A stretch of 64,000 nucleotides of DNA from Branchiibius sp. NY16-3462-2 (GTDB taxonomy: Bacteria > Actinomycetota > Actinomycetes > Actinomycetales > Dermatophilaceae): assembly GCF_001594145.1 (NCBI RefSeq), contig NZ_LVCF01000001.1:186001-250000 (forward strand), read 5' to 3'. This document shows positions 9,330-18,400 of the stretch, piece by piece. Positions within the stretch are counted from its first letter, which is position 1; every line of letters begins with the position of its first letter. The translations under genes were made by a program, and so were the position numbers. The notes below the pieces were generated by a model. The model saw nothing but the letters and a program-made list of their open reading frames with translations, was not told where the DNA came from and did not search any database.

Positions 9330-10733
9330 TCAGTTCGCTGAGTCGGGCACGTCCGGGGACAACTCGTAGGCGCGGGTGGGCGTCATCGGCACCCCTTTCA
9401 AGGTGACCGTCTTGTAGGTGCTCACCTGTGCGCAGCCGGTTGCGGAGTCAGCGGTCGTTGCGTAGTCAGGGGCCGACGAACTGGCCGACGCGCTGGGAGT
9501 GGCACTCGGCGTACCCGACGTGGATGAACCCGGGCTCTTGGTCTTGGTCGGGGTCGGGGTCGTCTTCTTGTGTGACAGCGACACGTCGTCAGCGATCTTC
9601 TTGAACAACGCTTCGGCGTTGGGGGCCAGGATCAGTTCGTTCATGTTGGCCGGGTTGTAGTCGGTCGGCGTGGTGACGAAGGTGATCCGGTTGCTGGGAA
9701 TGTCCTTGATCTCGAGCAGCAGACTGCTCAGCGCAGTCACGGAGCCGAGGTCGTCATCGACGGTGACGGCCTTGGTCGCAGCATCAGCCAGGTTGTAAAC
9801 CTTCACCGGGTTCGCCAGGGTCGCCGCCGACTCGACCTGGCGGATCATCGAGGACAGGAACAGGTGCTGGGCGATAGTGCGCCCGACGTCACCACCGTCA
9901 CCGAAGCCGTGCCGCGTGCGCAGGAACTCCAGGGCCGCCTTGCCCTCCAGGGTGTGGGTGCCCTTCGCCAGTTTCAGGTGCGAATAGGTGTCGTAGACGT
10001 TGTTATCGACGCAGACCTCGACACCCCCGACCGCATCGGACATGGTCACCACACCGGCGAAGTCGATGACCACGAAATGGTTGATGGTGATTCCGGTCAG
10101 CTGACCGACGGTCTGGGCGGTGCACGAGGGGCCGCCCATCAGGCTGGCGTTGATCCGGTCGGTGCGCGCCGGGATGGTCTTCCCATCGAGGGTGCAGGCG
10201 GGAATCTTGACCACCGTGTCACGCGGAATGCTCAGCACGGTCGCGTTCGACCGGTCAGCGGCGATGTGCACGATCATGATGACGTCGGCGTTGGCGCCCT
10301 GCGCTTCGGCGGCCGTGTTGGACGTTGCGGTTGTCTTGGCGCAACCACCACCAAGGGCGCAGTTGGCCTCACTGTCCCGGGTGTCCGAACCCATGACCAG
10401 GATGTTGATCGGTCCCGTTTGCTTCTCCTTCGCGGTGCCCGCGCCCACCAGAGTCTGCGTCCGGATGTTGCCGTTCAGGTGGTGTAGGAGCAGACCGCCG
10501 GTGACACCGATCGCCACGAGAACCACGAGGACGCCGGCGAGGATGCGACGGCGGAGGACGGCGGTGCGGGCTCGACTACGGTTTGCGGAGCGTGAGTCTT
10601 CCGACTGTGAAACGGGTTCGGGCACCGGGCGACGATAGTCGGCCAGGCTGTGCGAATCATCAATGGGGCCCGCTCGACCGCTGGACGGTACCTGGGGGCC
10701 CTTGTTATTCGGCGGCGGTGTCGGAGCGGGCAT
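9330..10733 (-). CDS. LCP (LytR-CpsA-Psr) family cell-wall polymer ligase
   Basis: LCP enzymes transfer undecaprenyl-linked glycopolymers onto peptidoglycan outside the membrane. The 467-residue product has a cytoplasmic N-terminus and one transmembrane helix (ILAGVLVVLVAIGVTGGLLL, about residues 64-83). The LCP domain follows, with the conserved VMGSDTRD, DVIMIVHIA, SIPRDTVVKIP and EFLRTRHGFGDGGDVGRTI motifs (its Arg and Asp residues bind the lipid phosphate). A Ser/Thr/Pro-rich linker and a short cysteine-containing tail end the protein. It overlaps the 3' end of the Tad operon by 29 bases and may be transcribed with it. Confidence 0.92.
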   Translation of the reverse strand: MPAPTPPPNNKGPQVPSSGRAGPIDDSHSLADYRRPVPEPVSQSEDSRSANRSRARTAVLRRRILAGVLVVLVAIGVTGGLLLHHLNGNIRTQTLVGAGTAKEKQTGPINILVMGSDTRDSEANCALGGGCAKTTATSNTAAEAQGANADVIMIVHIAADRSNATVLSIPRDTVVKIPACTLDGKTIPARTDRINASLMGGPSCTAQTVGQLTGITINHFVVIDFAGVVTMSDAVGGVEVCVDNNVYDTYSHLKLAKGTHTLEGKAALEFLRTRHGFGDGGDVGRTIAQHLFLSSMIRQVESAATLANPVKVYNLADAATKAVTVDDDLGSVTALSSLLLEIKDIPSNRITFVTTPTDYNPANMNELILAPNAEALFKKIADDVSLSHKKTTPTPTKTKSPGSSTSGTPSATPSASASSSAPDYATTADSATGCAQVSTYKTVTLKGVPMTPTRAYELSPDVPDSAN

Positions 10734-11175
10734 CAGACTGCACAGTGATCGTGACGTCCTTGCCGATCAGCGCTAGCAGCCCGCCGGACAACGGCGGATG
10801 CACCGTGCCCCGCAGAACCACCCGCGCCGTCCGGCCGTCGGCACTGCCTGTCCCGCCGACCACCGCCCATCCGGTGACCTGGGTGGGTCGGTGCTGCCGG
10901 CCCAGGCTGATCGCTGCATCGCTGCGGACGCTCTGGTCGGACAACGTGACCTGCGGACCCACCCCGCCGCGATAGATCGCACCGGGGTCGACGGCGTCGG
11001 CGGCGTCCAGGGCAGCCGCATCCGCCGCGTCGATCATCTGCACCCGCGCCAGCTGGACGGCGGTCACGTCGATGCCGCCCATCACCAGTAGGGCCAGGAG
11101 TGCGAACAGACCGGCGCCGAGGACCAGCACCCGGCCCTGTTCGGGATCCTGTTGCAATCGCCGCAGCCGGTTCAC
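10705..11175 (-). CDS. TadE/TadG-like pseudopilin (Rv3654c-type)
   Basis: The 156-residue protein has a short basic start and one hydrophobic helix after a Glu-Gln-Gly motif (EQGRVLVLGAGLFALLALLV). An alanine-rich helix (DAADAAALDAADAV) continues it, and the rest is an extracellular domain. This layout is that of the actinobacterial TadE-like minor pilin found in Flp pilus loci. The GTG start at 11175 overlaps the upstream stop (GTGA). It is the last Tad gene before the LCP protein. The assignment to pilus assembly rests on context plus topology. Confidence 0.8.
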   Translation of the reverse strand: MNRLRRLQQDPEQGRVLVLGAGLFALLALLVMGGIDVTAVQLARVQMIDAADAAALDAADAVDPGAIYRGGVGPQVTLSDQSVRSDAAISLGRQHRPTQVTGWAVVGGTGSADGRTARVVLRGTVHPPLSGGLLALIGKDVTITVQSDARSDTAAE

Positions 11176-11612
11176 CGTTTGAACCGATCGACCGCTTCGG
11201 TGTGCGTCGCCGAGACCGAGATGCTGGAGGGGACCACGCCACGCAGGAAGTCGGGGATCAAGGGTAGGTCGACCGCCAGGTCGGCCCGCGTCGTCACCGT
11301 GCTGCCGCGGGTCAGACACGCCCCACCGCACCGGGCCGTGAGCTTTCCCTGGTTGCCGAAGCCCTGGTCCTGGAAGGCCAGTCGTGCCGCTGCGCTCGCG
11401 CGCTGGTTGGCCATCGCGGCGTTATCGGCCGCGACGAAGGTCCGGGCGCTCTCCCTGGCGGCTGCGGTCACCGCGTAGGTGCCCGCCTGCAGCCGGGCCA
11501 GCGTGATCACCAGGTAGAAGACCGGTAGGGCCAGGAGAATCCCGACGACCAGGAACTCGATGACGGCCGAGCCGTCCTCCGCACCGCCCAGTCGGCGCCG
11601 CAGCGCGTTCAC
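11172..11612 (-). CDS. TadE-like pilus assembly protein
   Basis: The 146-residue protein has the TadE pattern DGSAVIEFLVVGILLALPVFYLV: Gly, then Glu at position five after the predicted cleavage, then a long hydrophobic helix. The downstream AARESARTFV helix is typical of TadE pseudopilins, which are minor components needed for Flp pilus biogenesis. The extracellular part contains two cysteines (RCGGACLTRG) that may form a disulfide. The GTG start overlaps the preceding stop (GTGA at 11609). Confidence 0.85.
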   Translation of the reverse strand: MNALRRRLGGAEDGSAVIEFLVVGILLALPVFYLVITLARLQAGTYAVTAAARESARTFVAADNAAMANQRASAAARLAFQDQGFGNQGKLTARCGGACLTRGSTVTTRADLAVDLPLIPDFLRGVVPSSISVSATHTEAVDRFKR

Positions 11613-12007
11613 TGCCCCTCCTGGAACGCGCGCCCACTGACGGTCAGGGTTTGCGCCGGACCGAACGGACCAACGATGGGCAGCGGGGCGACGACCGTCA
11701 CCCGTACGACGCGTGCGCCACCTTCGTTGACCACCTCGGCCCGCACGTCCTGGGCGTAGCGCCCCGCGAGCCCACGGGTGATCATCTCCCGGGTGCGGCT
11801 GGCACCGGCCTCAGCCGTCGCGTCGGCGCGAGCACCGAATCGTGCACCCTCGGTCGCGTCGGAGATCAACGTGTTGCGCACGAAGAGGACGAAGCCTACC
11901 TGGAACGCGGCCATGAACACCAGGATGAGCAGGGCGCCGACCATAACGAACTCCGCTGGCGCAGAGCCGCTTTCACGGTTGAGTCTGCGCTCAGCCACCC
12001 GAGACAT
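11609..12007 (-). CDS. TadE-like pilus assembly protein
   Basis: This 132-residue protein is the second TadE-type pseudopilin in the operon. It starts MSRVAERRLNRESGSAPAEF, with the Glu-Phe of the TadE cleavage/assembly motif followed by a hydrophobic helix (MVGALLILVFMAAFQVGFVL). An extracellular region of about 90 residues follows, with the TEGARFGARADAT segment. The ATG at 12007 overlaps the upstream small gene by 17 bases; GTG 11998 is an alternative. Two adjacent TadE-like genes plus a TadG-like one is the usual actinobacterial arrangement. Confidence 0.83.
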   Translation of the reverse strand: MSRVAERRLNRESGSAPAEFVMVGALLILVFMAAFQVGFVLFVRNTLISDATEGARFGARADATAEAGASRTREMITRGLAGRYAQDVRAEVVNEGGARVVRVTVVAPLPIVGPFGPAQTLTVSGRAFQEGQ

Positions 12008-12206
12008 TGTGGATCGCCGTGCTGAACATGTTGGTCAGCGCCGGGCCGGCGAACTTCCACAGGGCCGTCACCAGACCGGCCGTCATGATGGTGATCAGCA
12101 CCCAGCCCGGGACGTCACCTCGCTCCCGCTCATCAGGCGCGGGCAGGTGGGTTCGGGCGATCATGGCGCGCAGGATGCGCTCGTTCAGTCGTCGTGCTGT
12201 TTTCAT
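11991..12206 (-). CDS. small single-helix protein in the Flp pilin position
   Basis: The 71-residue protein has a charged N-terminal half and one hydrophobic helix (VPGWVLITIMTAGLVTALW) ending in a short hydrophilic tail. It sits exactly where actinobacterial Tad loci encode the Flp/DUF4244 pilin, between tadC and tadE, and has a strong GGAGGAAG ribosome-binding site. It lacks the usual Glu-Tyr after the cleavage Gly; instead it reads ERGDVPGW. It could be a divergent major pilin or an accessory membrane peptide. The pilin role is an inference from position and size. Confidence 0.65.
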   Translation of the reverse strand: MKTARRLNERILRAMIARTHLPAPDERERGDVPGWVLITIMTAGLVTALWKFAGPALTNMFSTAIHNVSGG

Positions 12207-12243
12207 GTCTTCCTCCGGTTGGTTGGTCGTGCGGTGGACGGGT

Positions 12244-13167
12244 TCACATGTTCAGGTTGAGGATCGAGAGCCCAGGAAAAATGGCGAAAAGGATCGTGAC
12301 CGGTAGGACCAGGAAGACCACCGGGATCATCATGTAGATCTCCCGCCGGCCGCCGGATTCGATCAGTTGCTGCTTGCTGGCGTCGCGGGCGTCCTGGGCC
12401 TGGGCGCGCATCACGTCTGCCAAAGGCGTACCCCGTTCGAGAGCCACTCCGATCCCGTCGACGAAACGGGCGAGGCCGGGCAGACCGGTGCGATCCGACA
12501 GCCCCTGCAGCGCCTCCGGAAGCGAGGCACCGGCGCGCGCATCCACCAGGCAGCGCTGCAACTCTGCGGACAGGTGACCGCTGGACAGGTTCGCGATGCG
12601 CTCCAGGGCAGCGGCCGCGCCTTCCCCTGCGGTGATCGCCAGCGCCAACATCTCTGCGACGGCGGGGAACTCACCCAGGATGGCCCGCTCACGCGACTCC
12701 GCGGCCCGGGTCAGCATCTGGTCGCGCAGGATCACCCCGGCCGCCACGGCGATCGGGATGAGGATGACGTCTGTCAGGGAGGTTCCGCCGTTCATCAGTT
12801 GCAGCGTCGCGTAGAGCGCGGCAGCGATCCCGGCGACCAAACCCCACATCGCCTGTTGGGCGCGGAAGCCGTCGACGTCGTCGGGTTGGCCGGCCCGGGC
12901 CAACCGGCGGCGGACCGAGGTGGTCCCACCCAGCCAGTGGTCGACCAGGGCACCCGCACGGCGCAGCAGGGGTGCGAGGGCTGCGTTGACCGACAGTTCA
13001 TCGGTCTTCCCGGCGAGCAGGTGTGAGGGTCGGGGCGAGGTCACGACGTACGGCGCGATGCGGTCGGCCAACGTAGCCTGGCGACGCATCGGCAGGCCGC
13101 GCCAGACCAGCAGCAGCCCGCACCCGGCCAGTGCCCCGCACAGCAATCCACTCCAGAGCGGGTTCAT
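12244..13167 (-). CDS. tadC: TadC-like type II secretion F-domain membrane protein
   Basis: The 307-residue protein is one of two inner-membrane platform proteins of the Flp pilus machine. It has an N-terminal membrane segment, a central pair of helices, the T2SS-F cytoplasmic domain (AEMLALAITAGEGAAAALERIA) and C-terminal helices (MMIPVVFLVLPVTILFAIFPG). Its ATG overlaps the tadB stop (ATGA, 13164-13167). After it comes the small pilin-like gene. Confidence 0.88.
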   Translation of the reverse strand: MNPLWSGLLCGALAGCGLLLVWRGLPMRRQATLADRIAPYVVTSPRPSHLLAGKTDELSVNAALAPLLRRAGALVDHWLGGTTSVRRRLARAGQPDDVDGFRAQQAMWGLVAGIAAALYATLQLMNGGTSLTDVILIPIAVAAGVILRDQMLTRAAESRERAILGEFPAVAEMLALAITAGEGAAAALERIANLSSGHLSAELQRCLVDARAGASLPEALQGLSDRTGLPGLARFVDGIGVALERGTPLADVMRAQAQDARDASKQQLIESGGRREIYMMIPVVFLVLPVTILFAIFPGLSILNLNM

Positions 13168-14021
13168 CGCATGACCCGTTCCTCGTCGGGCAGTTGACCC
13201 AGGCGTCGCATCACCCGATAGGCGACCAGCGAAACCGCGGCCCCGATCGCGAGCACGATGACGCCGGTAGAACTCTGGTAGGCCTGCAATGACTCACCGC
13301 GAGTTGCCATGAGTGCCAATACGATCCAGGGCGCGCACAACGCAAGGCGCGCTGCGTTGACCGTCCAGCTCTGGCGCGCTTCGAGCTCGGCCCGGGTCCG
13401 GGCATCGTCGCGCAGGAACGAACTGAGGGTGCGCAGGAGGCGGCCCAGGTCGGTGCCCCCGACAGCCCGGGCGATCCGCAGCGATTCGACCAGTCGGTCG
13501 GACACCGGGTCGGCCAGATTGTCCTTCAGGCGGTCCAACGCGTCGTTGAACTGCCCGGTCGCACGATAGTCGTGGGCGAAGTCAGCAAAGGCCGGACGCA
13601 ACTCCTCCGGGCCGCGAACTCCCAGCTGCGCCAACGACTCCGGTAATGCCATCCCTGCGCGAACTGCGGACGCGATGTTGTCGACGACGTCGGGCCAGAC
13701 CTCACGAAGCACCGTCCGGCGGCGGCGTGCCCGCATCCGGACGAAGGCGAGCGGCGCGTAACCAGCGATCAGTGCGAACGCGGTGCTCACCGGCGCAACG
13801 GAGGTCACGGCCATCATCAGGACGAACACCGCCGCACCCGTGATCAAGCACATCGCGACCAACTGGCCCGGGCTGATCGAGCTGTAGCCCGCCTGACCGA
13901 GCAGGTCGCGCAACCGGGTCCGCGGGCCGACGCGCTGGGTACGGGTGGACTCCCCCGTGCGCGGCCACCAGGACCACCAGAGGCAGAAGACCCCTGCCCC
14001 GAGCAACAGCACCGGGATCAT
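13164..14021 (-). CDS. tadB: TadB-like type II secretion F-domain membrane protein
   Basis: The 285-residue platform protein has N-terminal helices, the T2SS-F domain (VVDNIASAVRAGMALPESLAQLG) and C-terminal helices. It works with TadC and the TadA ATPase to assemble Flp pili. The start overlaps the tadA stop by four bases (ATGA, 14018-14021), so translation is coupled. Confidence 0.88.
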   Translation of the reverse strand: MIPVLLLGAGVFCLWWSWWPRTGESTRTQRVGPRTRLRDLLGQAGYSSISPGQLVAMCLITGAAVFVLMMAVTSVAPVSTAFALIAGYAPLAFVRMRARRRRTVLREVWPDVVDNIASAVRAGMALPESLAQLGVRGPEELRPAFADFAHDYRATGQFNDALDRLKDNLADPVSDRLVESLRIARAVGGTDLGRLLRTLSSFLRDDARTRAELEARQSWTVNAARLALCAPWIVLALMATRGESLQAYQSSTGVIVLAIGAAVSLVAYRVMRRLGQLPDEERVMR

Positions 14022-15244
14022 GAGGCTTCCGCCAGGATCGCGGCCACGTCGAATCCTGCGCCCTCGAAACGCTCACGGTGCGGCGGGAAGCCGTCGGCGC
14101 GCACCAAGGTGCCCGATCGGCGTACGAACAAGGGCGCCAACTCGATCACGTCGCCCTCGGCGCGACCGGGCACGGCGCAGATCTCCCGTACGACGCGCCG
14201 CCCGTCCCGCTCCAACGCCACGTGCACGACGATGTCGATCGCGCTCGCCACGGTGGGGACCACGAAGCTCGAGCTGACGTTCGGGCCGGCCAGCAGCGGC
14301 AGCGTGCACATCTTCATGACGGCCTCGCGAGCCGAATTGGCGTGCAGCGTAGCCATTCCCGGCAAACCACTGTTCAAGGCAATCAACAGGTCAAGGCTCT
14401 CCTCCTGCCGCACCTCGCCCACGATGATCCGCGACGGCCGCATCCGCAGCGCCTCCTTGACCAGCCGTCGCAACGGAATCTCCCCGGTGCCCTCCAGGCT
14501 CGGTTGGCGGCACTGCATCGCCGCCCAGTCACGCAGACCCAGCTTGAGTTCGAAGACCTCCTCGCAGGACACGACGCGCTCGTTGGCGGGGATGGCCGAG
14601 GCCAGGCAGTTCAACATGGTGGTCTTGCCCGCCTGGGTCCCGCCGGCGACTAGGACGTTGAGACCGGATGCGACGGAAGCGGCCAGGAATCGTGCTGCGG
14701 GAGTAGTGATGGTGCCCAGCGCGACCAGATCCTCCAGTCGGTCGGCGCGGGCGACGAACTTGCGGATGTTGATCAGCCAGTGCGTACGCGAGACATCCGG
14801 GATCGTGACGTGCAGACGCGAGCCGTCCGGCAGGGTCGCGTCAACGAAAGGAGAGCTCAAATCTATGCGGCGACCGCTCGGCTTGAGCATCCGCTCGACC
14901 AGACTGCGCACCTGCTCGGCGGTCAGCATGGTGCTGGTCAACTCGGTCTTTCCGTGCCGGGCGATGAAGACGCGCGACGGCTCGTTCACCCAGATCTCCT
15001 CGACGCTGGGGTCGTCCAGGTAGGGCTGCAGCGGACCGAAACCCGCAACCGCATCAAGGACCTGCCGGTGCGCCGAGGCACTGTCCGGCAACGGATCCAG
15101 TCCGCCGTGCAGCGCGCGCTCTTCATAGTCGCGCACCGCAGCCCGGACCAGGTCGGCCACCGCGTCATGATCGCGCGCCGGGTCCAATCGCTGGCGACGG
15201 ATCAGTTCCCTGACCTCGCCCTCGACCAACTGGACGCCGTTCAT
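14018..15244 (-). CDS. tadA: TadA/CpaF-type pilus assembly ATPase
   Basis: This 408-residue secretion ATPase powers Flp pilus assembly. Visible motifs are Walker A GGTQAGKTT, the Asp box, Walker B-type IIVGEVRQEESLDLL and the His box GMATLHANSAREAVMKM. The N-terminal domain segment IWVNEPSRVFIARHGK is typical of CpaF. I chose ATG 15244, which is preceded by GAGGGGGA; the open frame continues further upstream but without pilus homology. It is the first gene of the Tad operon. A CpaE/TadZ-like gene, usually adjacent, is missing from the window. Confidence 0.92.
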   Translation of the reverse strand: MNGVQLVEGEVRELIRRQRLDPARDHDAVADLVRAAVRDYEERALHGGLDPLPDSASAHRQVLDAVAGFGPLQPYLDDPSVEEIWVNEPSRVFIARHGKTELTSTMLTAEQVRSLVERMLKPSGRRIDLSSPFVDATLPDGSRLHVTIPDVSRTHWLINIRKFVARADRLEDLVALGTITTPAARFLAASVASGLNVLVAGGTQAGKTTMLNCLASAIPANERVVSCEEVFELKLGLRDWAAMQCRQPSLEGTGEIPLRRLVKEALRMRPSRIIVGEVRQEESLDLLIALNSGLPGMATLHANSAREAVMKMCTLPLLAGPNVSSSFVVPTVASAIDIVVHVALERDGRRVVREICAVPGRAEGDVIELAPLFVRRSGTLVRADGFPPHRERFEGAGFDVAAILAEAS

Positions 15245-15411
15245 GAAGTCCCCCTCTATGGCATCGCTTCCCCAAGCGGTGAGCACGATGAAAGCCGATC
15301 CGAGGTAGCCCGTGGGGGTTTCCACAGCCGACTTTAAGAAACCTTTACGCCAGCGTGCACTTATCCCCAGCGTGTCCTGCATGAGATCCCACGAGGCCGC
15401 ACACTGCGGCA
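15245..15411. promoter_or_regulatory. divergent promoter region between tad operon and EssC-like gene
   Basis: This 167-bp spacer separates two divergently transcribed units. The middle (about 15330-15365) is notably AT-richer, with ACTTTAAGAAACCTTTACG and TTATCC stretches that could carry -10 and -35 elements for both directions. I cannot assign exact promoters. A GAGGGGGA ribosome-binding site for tadA lies at the left edge. Confidence 0.4.
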
Positions 15412-18400
15412 ATGACGACGCTGCGGTTAACGATCCACGAGGGCACCGTGAGCCGGGACGTCGTGGTGCGAGCCCGCACGGGCACGCGGTGGGCAGACGT
15501 TGTGGCCTCGAATCCCGCTGTGCCGCAGACACTTTTCACTGGTACCCGGAAGATCGCGGACACCGACCTCGTCGGTGCCGCCCCGTTGTCACACGCCGCC
15601 GTGCTCAGCACCGCACCAACCGTGGTGCCAGTACGCCATCTCCTCGAGCTGCACGTTATCGAAGGACCGGGCGCTGGCGCGTGGGTGCCGCTGGGCGCCG
15701 AGAGCGTCACGGTGGGCCGGGGCCGGGACTGCGTCCTGCAGGTACCGGACCCCTGCGTCAGTCGCCATCACCTCAGCTTCAGATTGGACTCCGGGCGGGT
15801 GGTCGTGGCCGCTCAGGACGCCACGAACGGCACCCTCATTGACGGTGAGCCACTCACCGCCACCCGAGAACTGACCATCGGCAGCCGGATCGTCATCGGC
15901 GACACCGCGCTGGAACTGGTCCGCCGCGACTCGGTGCCTACCGCGGCGTGGCCGGACGCGCCACCAGCAGTGCAGATCCGCGTCCCGTCCGCTCCACCGC
16001 CTCCCGAGCGCCGGCCCTGGCCGTTGGTCATGGCGTTGCTGCCTCTCGCGGTCGCCGGCGGCGCGGCGCTCCTGCTGCACAACCCGATGTTCCTGATGTT
16101 CGCGGTGCTGTCGCCGGTGATGCTGCTGGCCCAGTACCTCACCGACCGGCGCGGCGGCTCCCGGTCCCACCGCCGCGCGGTGGCTGCGTACCGGGAGGAG
16201 TTGGAGCGGGCCGAGCGTGAGGTGCGGCGCGCGCTGGAGCATGAGGTCGCCGTACGCCGAGTGCGGACTCCCGCCCTCGGCACCACTTTGCGCGTGGCCA
16301 GGTCGCAGTCGTCTGCCCGATGGTCGCGCAACCCCACCGCCGAGATGCGGGTCCGCCTGGGCACGGGAGTCGTCCCGTCTGGGGTGAGCCGGCGCTCGGA
16401 CCGTCACACGTTCGGCGAAGCCGACGCCGACCCGGTCGAGCTGACCGACGCACCGGTCGAGATCGACCTACGCGCCGCGGGTCGGGTCGAGATCGCCGGG
16501 CCGAGGCGGCACCTGCTGGCGCAGTCGCTCATCACCCAGATCGCTACCTGGTTCTCTCCGCACGATCTGCAGATTCACATCTGCTGCTCTGAGACGAATC
16601 GCGCTGCGTGGCAATGGCTTCGGTTCCTGCCCCACGTGCTGCCAGCGCCAGACGCGACGCCTCGGATCGGACCGCAGGGCGCGGTCCACACCCCTGACAC
16701 GAGTCTGCTGATGGTCACCGACGGCCTCGACCAACCTGCTCCGGCAGGCGCCGTGGTGCTGGCCCTGGTCGACGACAGCACACCGCGGCCGGGTCGCATC
16801 GTGACCACCGATCTCGCTGACCACCAAACACTCGACCTGCCCGCGCCCGGCCACGCGGAAGCCGCAGTCCGCGCGCTGGCCGCTGCCGGCGGATCAGTGA
16901 CCGGACGCACCGGCCTGCCCACCGAGATCTCGTTGATCGACCTGCTGCGCGACGAGCGCGGCATCAATCCCACGGATCCGGCAGAGGTCATCCGCTCGTG
17001 GTCAAGGGCCTCGGACCGGGTGCTGCTCGGACGCACGGCCGAGGCGCCATGGGAGGTGAGTCTGCCGGTCGACGGACCACACGCCCTCATCGCCGGCACG
17101 ACCGGTGCCGGTAAGTCCGGTCTGCTGCAGACGTTCCTGGTGTCGTGGGCGCTGCACCGATCGCCCCAGGAGTTGAACTACGTGCTCATCGACTACAAAG
17201 GCGGTGCTGCGTTCTCGGGATGCGCCAGCTTACCGCACACGGTGGGCATGGTCACCGATCTCGACGCGGCCCTCACGGCCCGGGCCTTGCGCTCCCTCCA
17301 GGCGGAGATCCGACGGCGCGAACGACTTCTCGCCGCCGCCCGTGCCGCCGATTACGCCGCCTACCGGGAGGGCGGAGGATCGTTGCCACGCCTGGTCCTG
17401 GTAATCGACGAGTTCCGCGTCCTCTCCGACGAGTTGCCGGACTTCGTCCACGGGCTGGTGCGGCTGGCAGCGGTCGGACGGTCGCTGGGGATCCATCTGG
17501 TGTTAGCCACCCAGCGACCCGCGGGAGTGGTCTCGGCCGATATCCGGGCAAACCTGGATCTGCGAATCGCATTGCGGCTCAATGACGTTACTGATTCACG
17601 GGATGTCATCGACGCTGACGACGCCGCCCGTCTGGATCCTGGGTTGCCGGGGCGGGCGGTCGCCCTTCGGTCCGGCGGGACCCGGCAACTGGTCCAGGTT
17701 GCGCGGGTGAGCGGCTACACGCCGTGTCGCGATGCCGCACCGCAAGTGTTGCCCGTCGATCCACTGACCGGCGTGCCGCAGCCCGGCAGCGAGCGCGCAG
17801 ATGATGACGATCTCAGCCGCATTGCGGCGGCCATCCGGCGGGCCCACGAACGTCTCGGCGCGCCGCCGCCGCATCGACCGTGGCTGCCGCCGTTGCCAAC
17901 GCAGATCACCGCCGAGGACCACGGTCCGGGTGGGGCCCCGCTGGGCATGATCGATCGGCCCGACGAGCAACGACAGGAGTGGGCGGACTGGCGGGTGCAG
18001 GACGGAAACCTGCTCATCGCCGGTGGTCCGGCCAGCGGTCGCAGCACCGTCCTGCGCACCCTCGCCGTCGGCAGCCGGGAGCCGGTCTATCTCCTGGCGA
18101 CCGCCAAAACCTTTACACAAGAGCACAATCCACAGCTCGGAGCGGTCGTGGGATTCGACGAGCACGCCCGGGTCCACCGGTTGCTCACCTGGTTGGAGGA
18201 CCGCATCGCGACCTCCGCCTCGGACCCGGTGCGGTTGCTGATCGACGACTGGGACAGCCTGCAGGCGCGGACCGACGCGGCGTCGCTGACCCTCAGCGAC
18301 CGGTTGCTGGCGATCATGCGCGACGGACCGCGTGCTGGAGTCGTGACCGCGGTCGCGGGAGGCCGCGGGGTCGTCAGCGGTCGGGTGTCCGGGCTGGCCG

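Noticed and set aside
15245..15532. N-terminal extension of the TadA ATPase frame
   Set aside because: The extra sequence lacks secretion-ATPase similarity, runs into the divergent EssC-like gene, and a good ribosome-binding site precedes ATG 15244.
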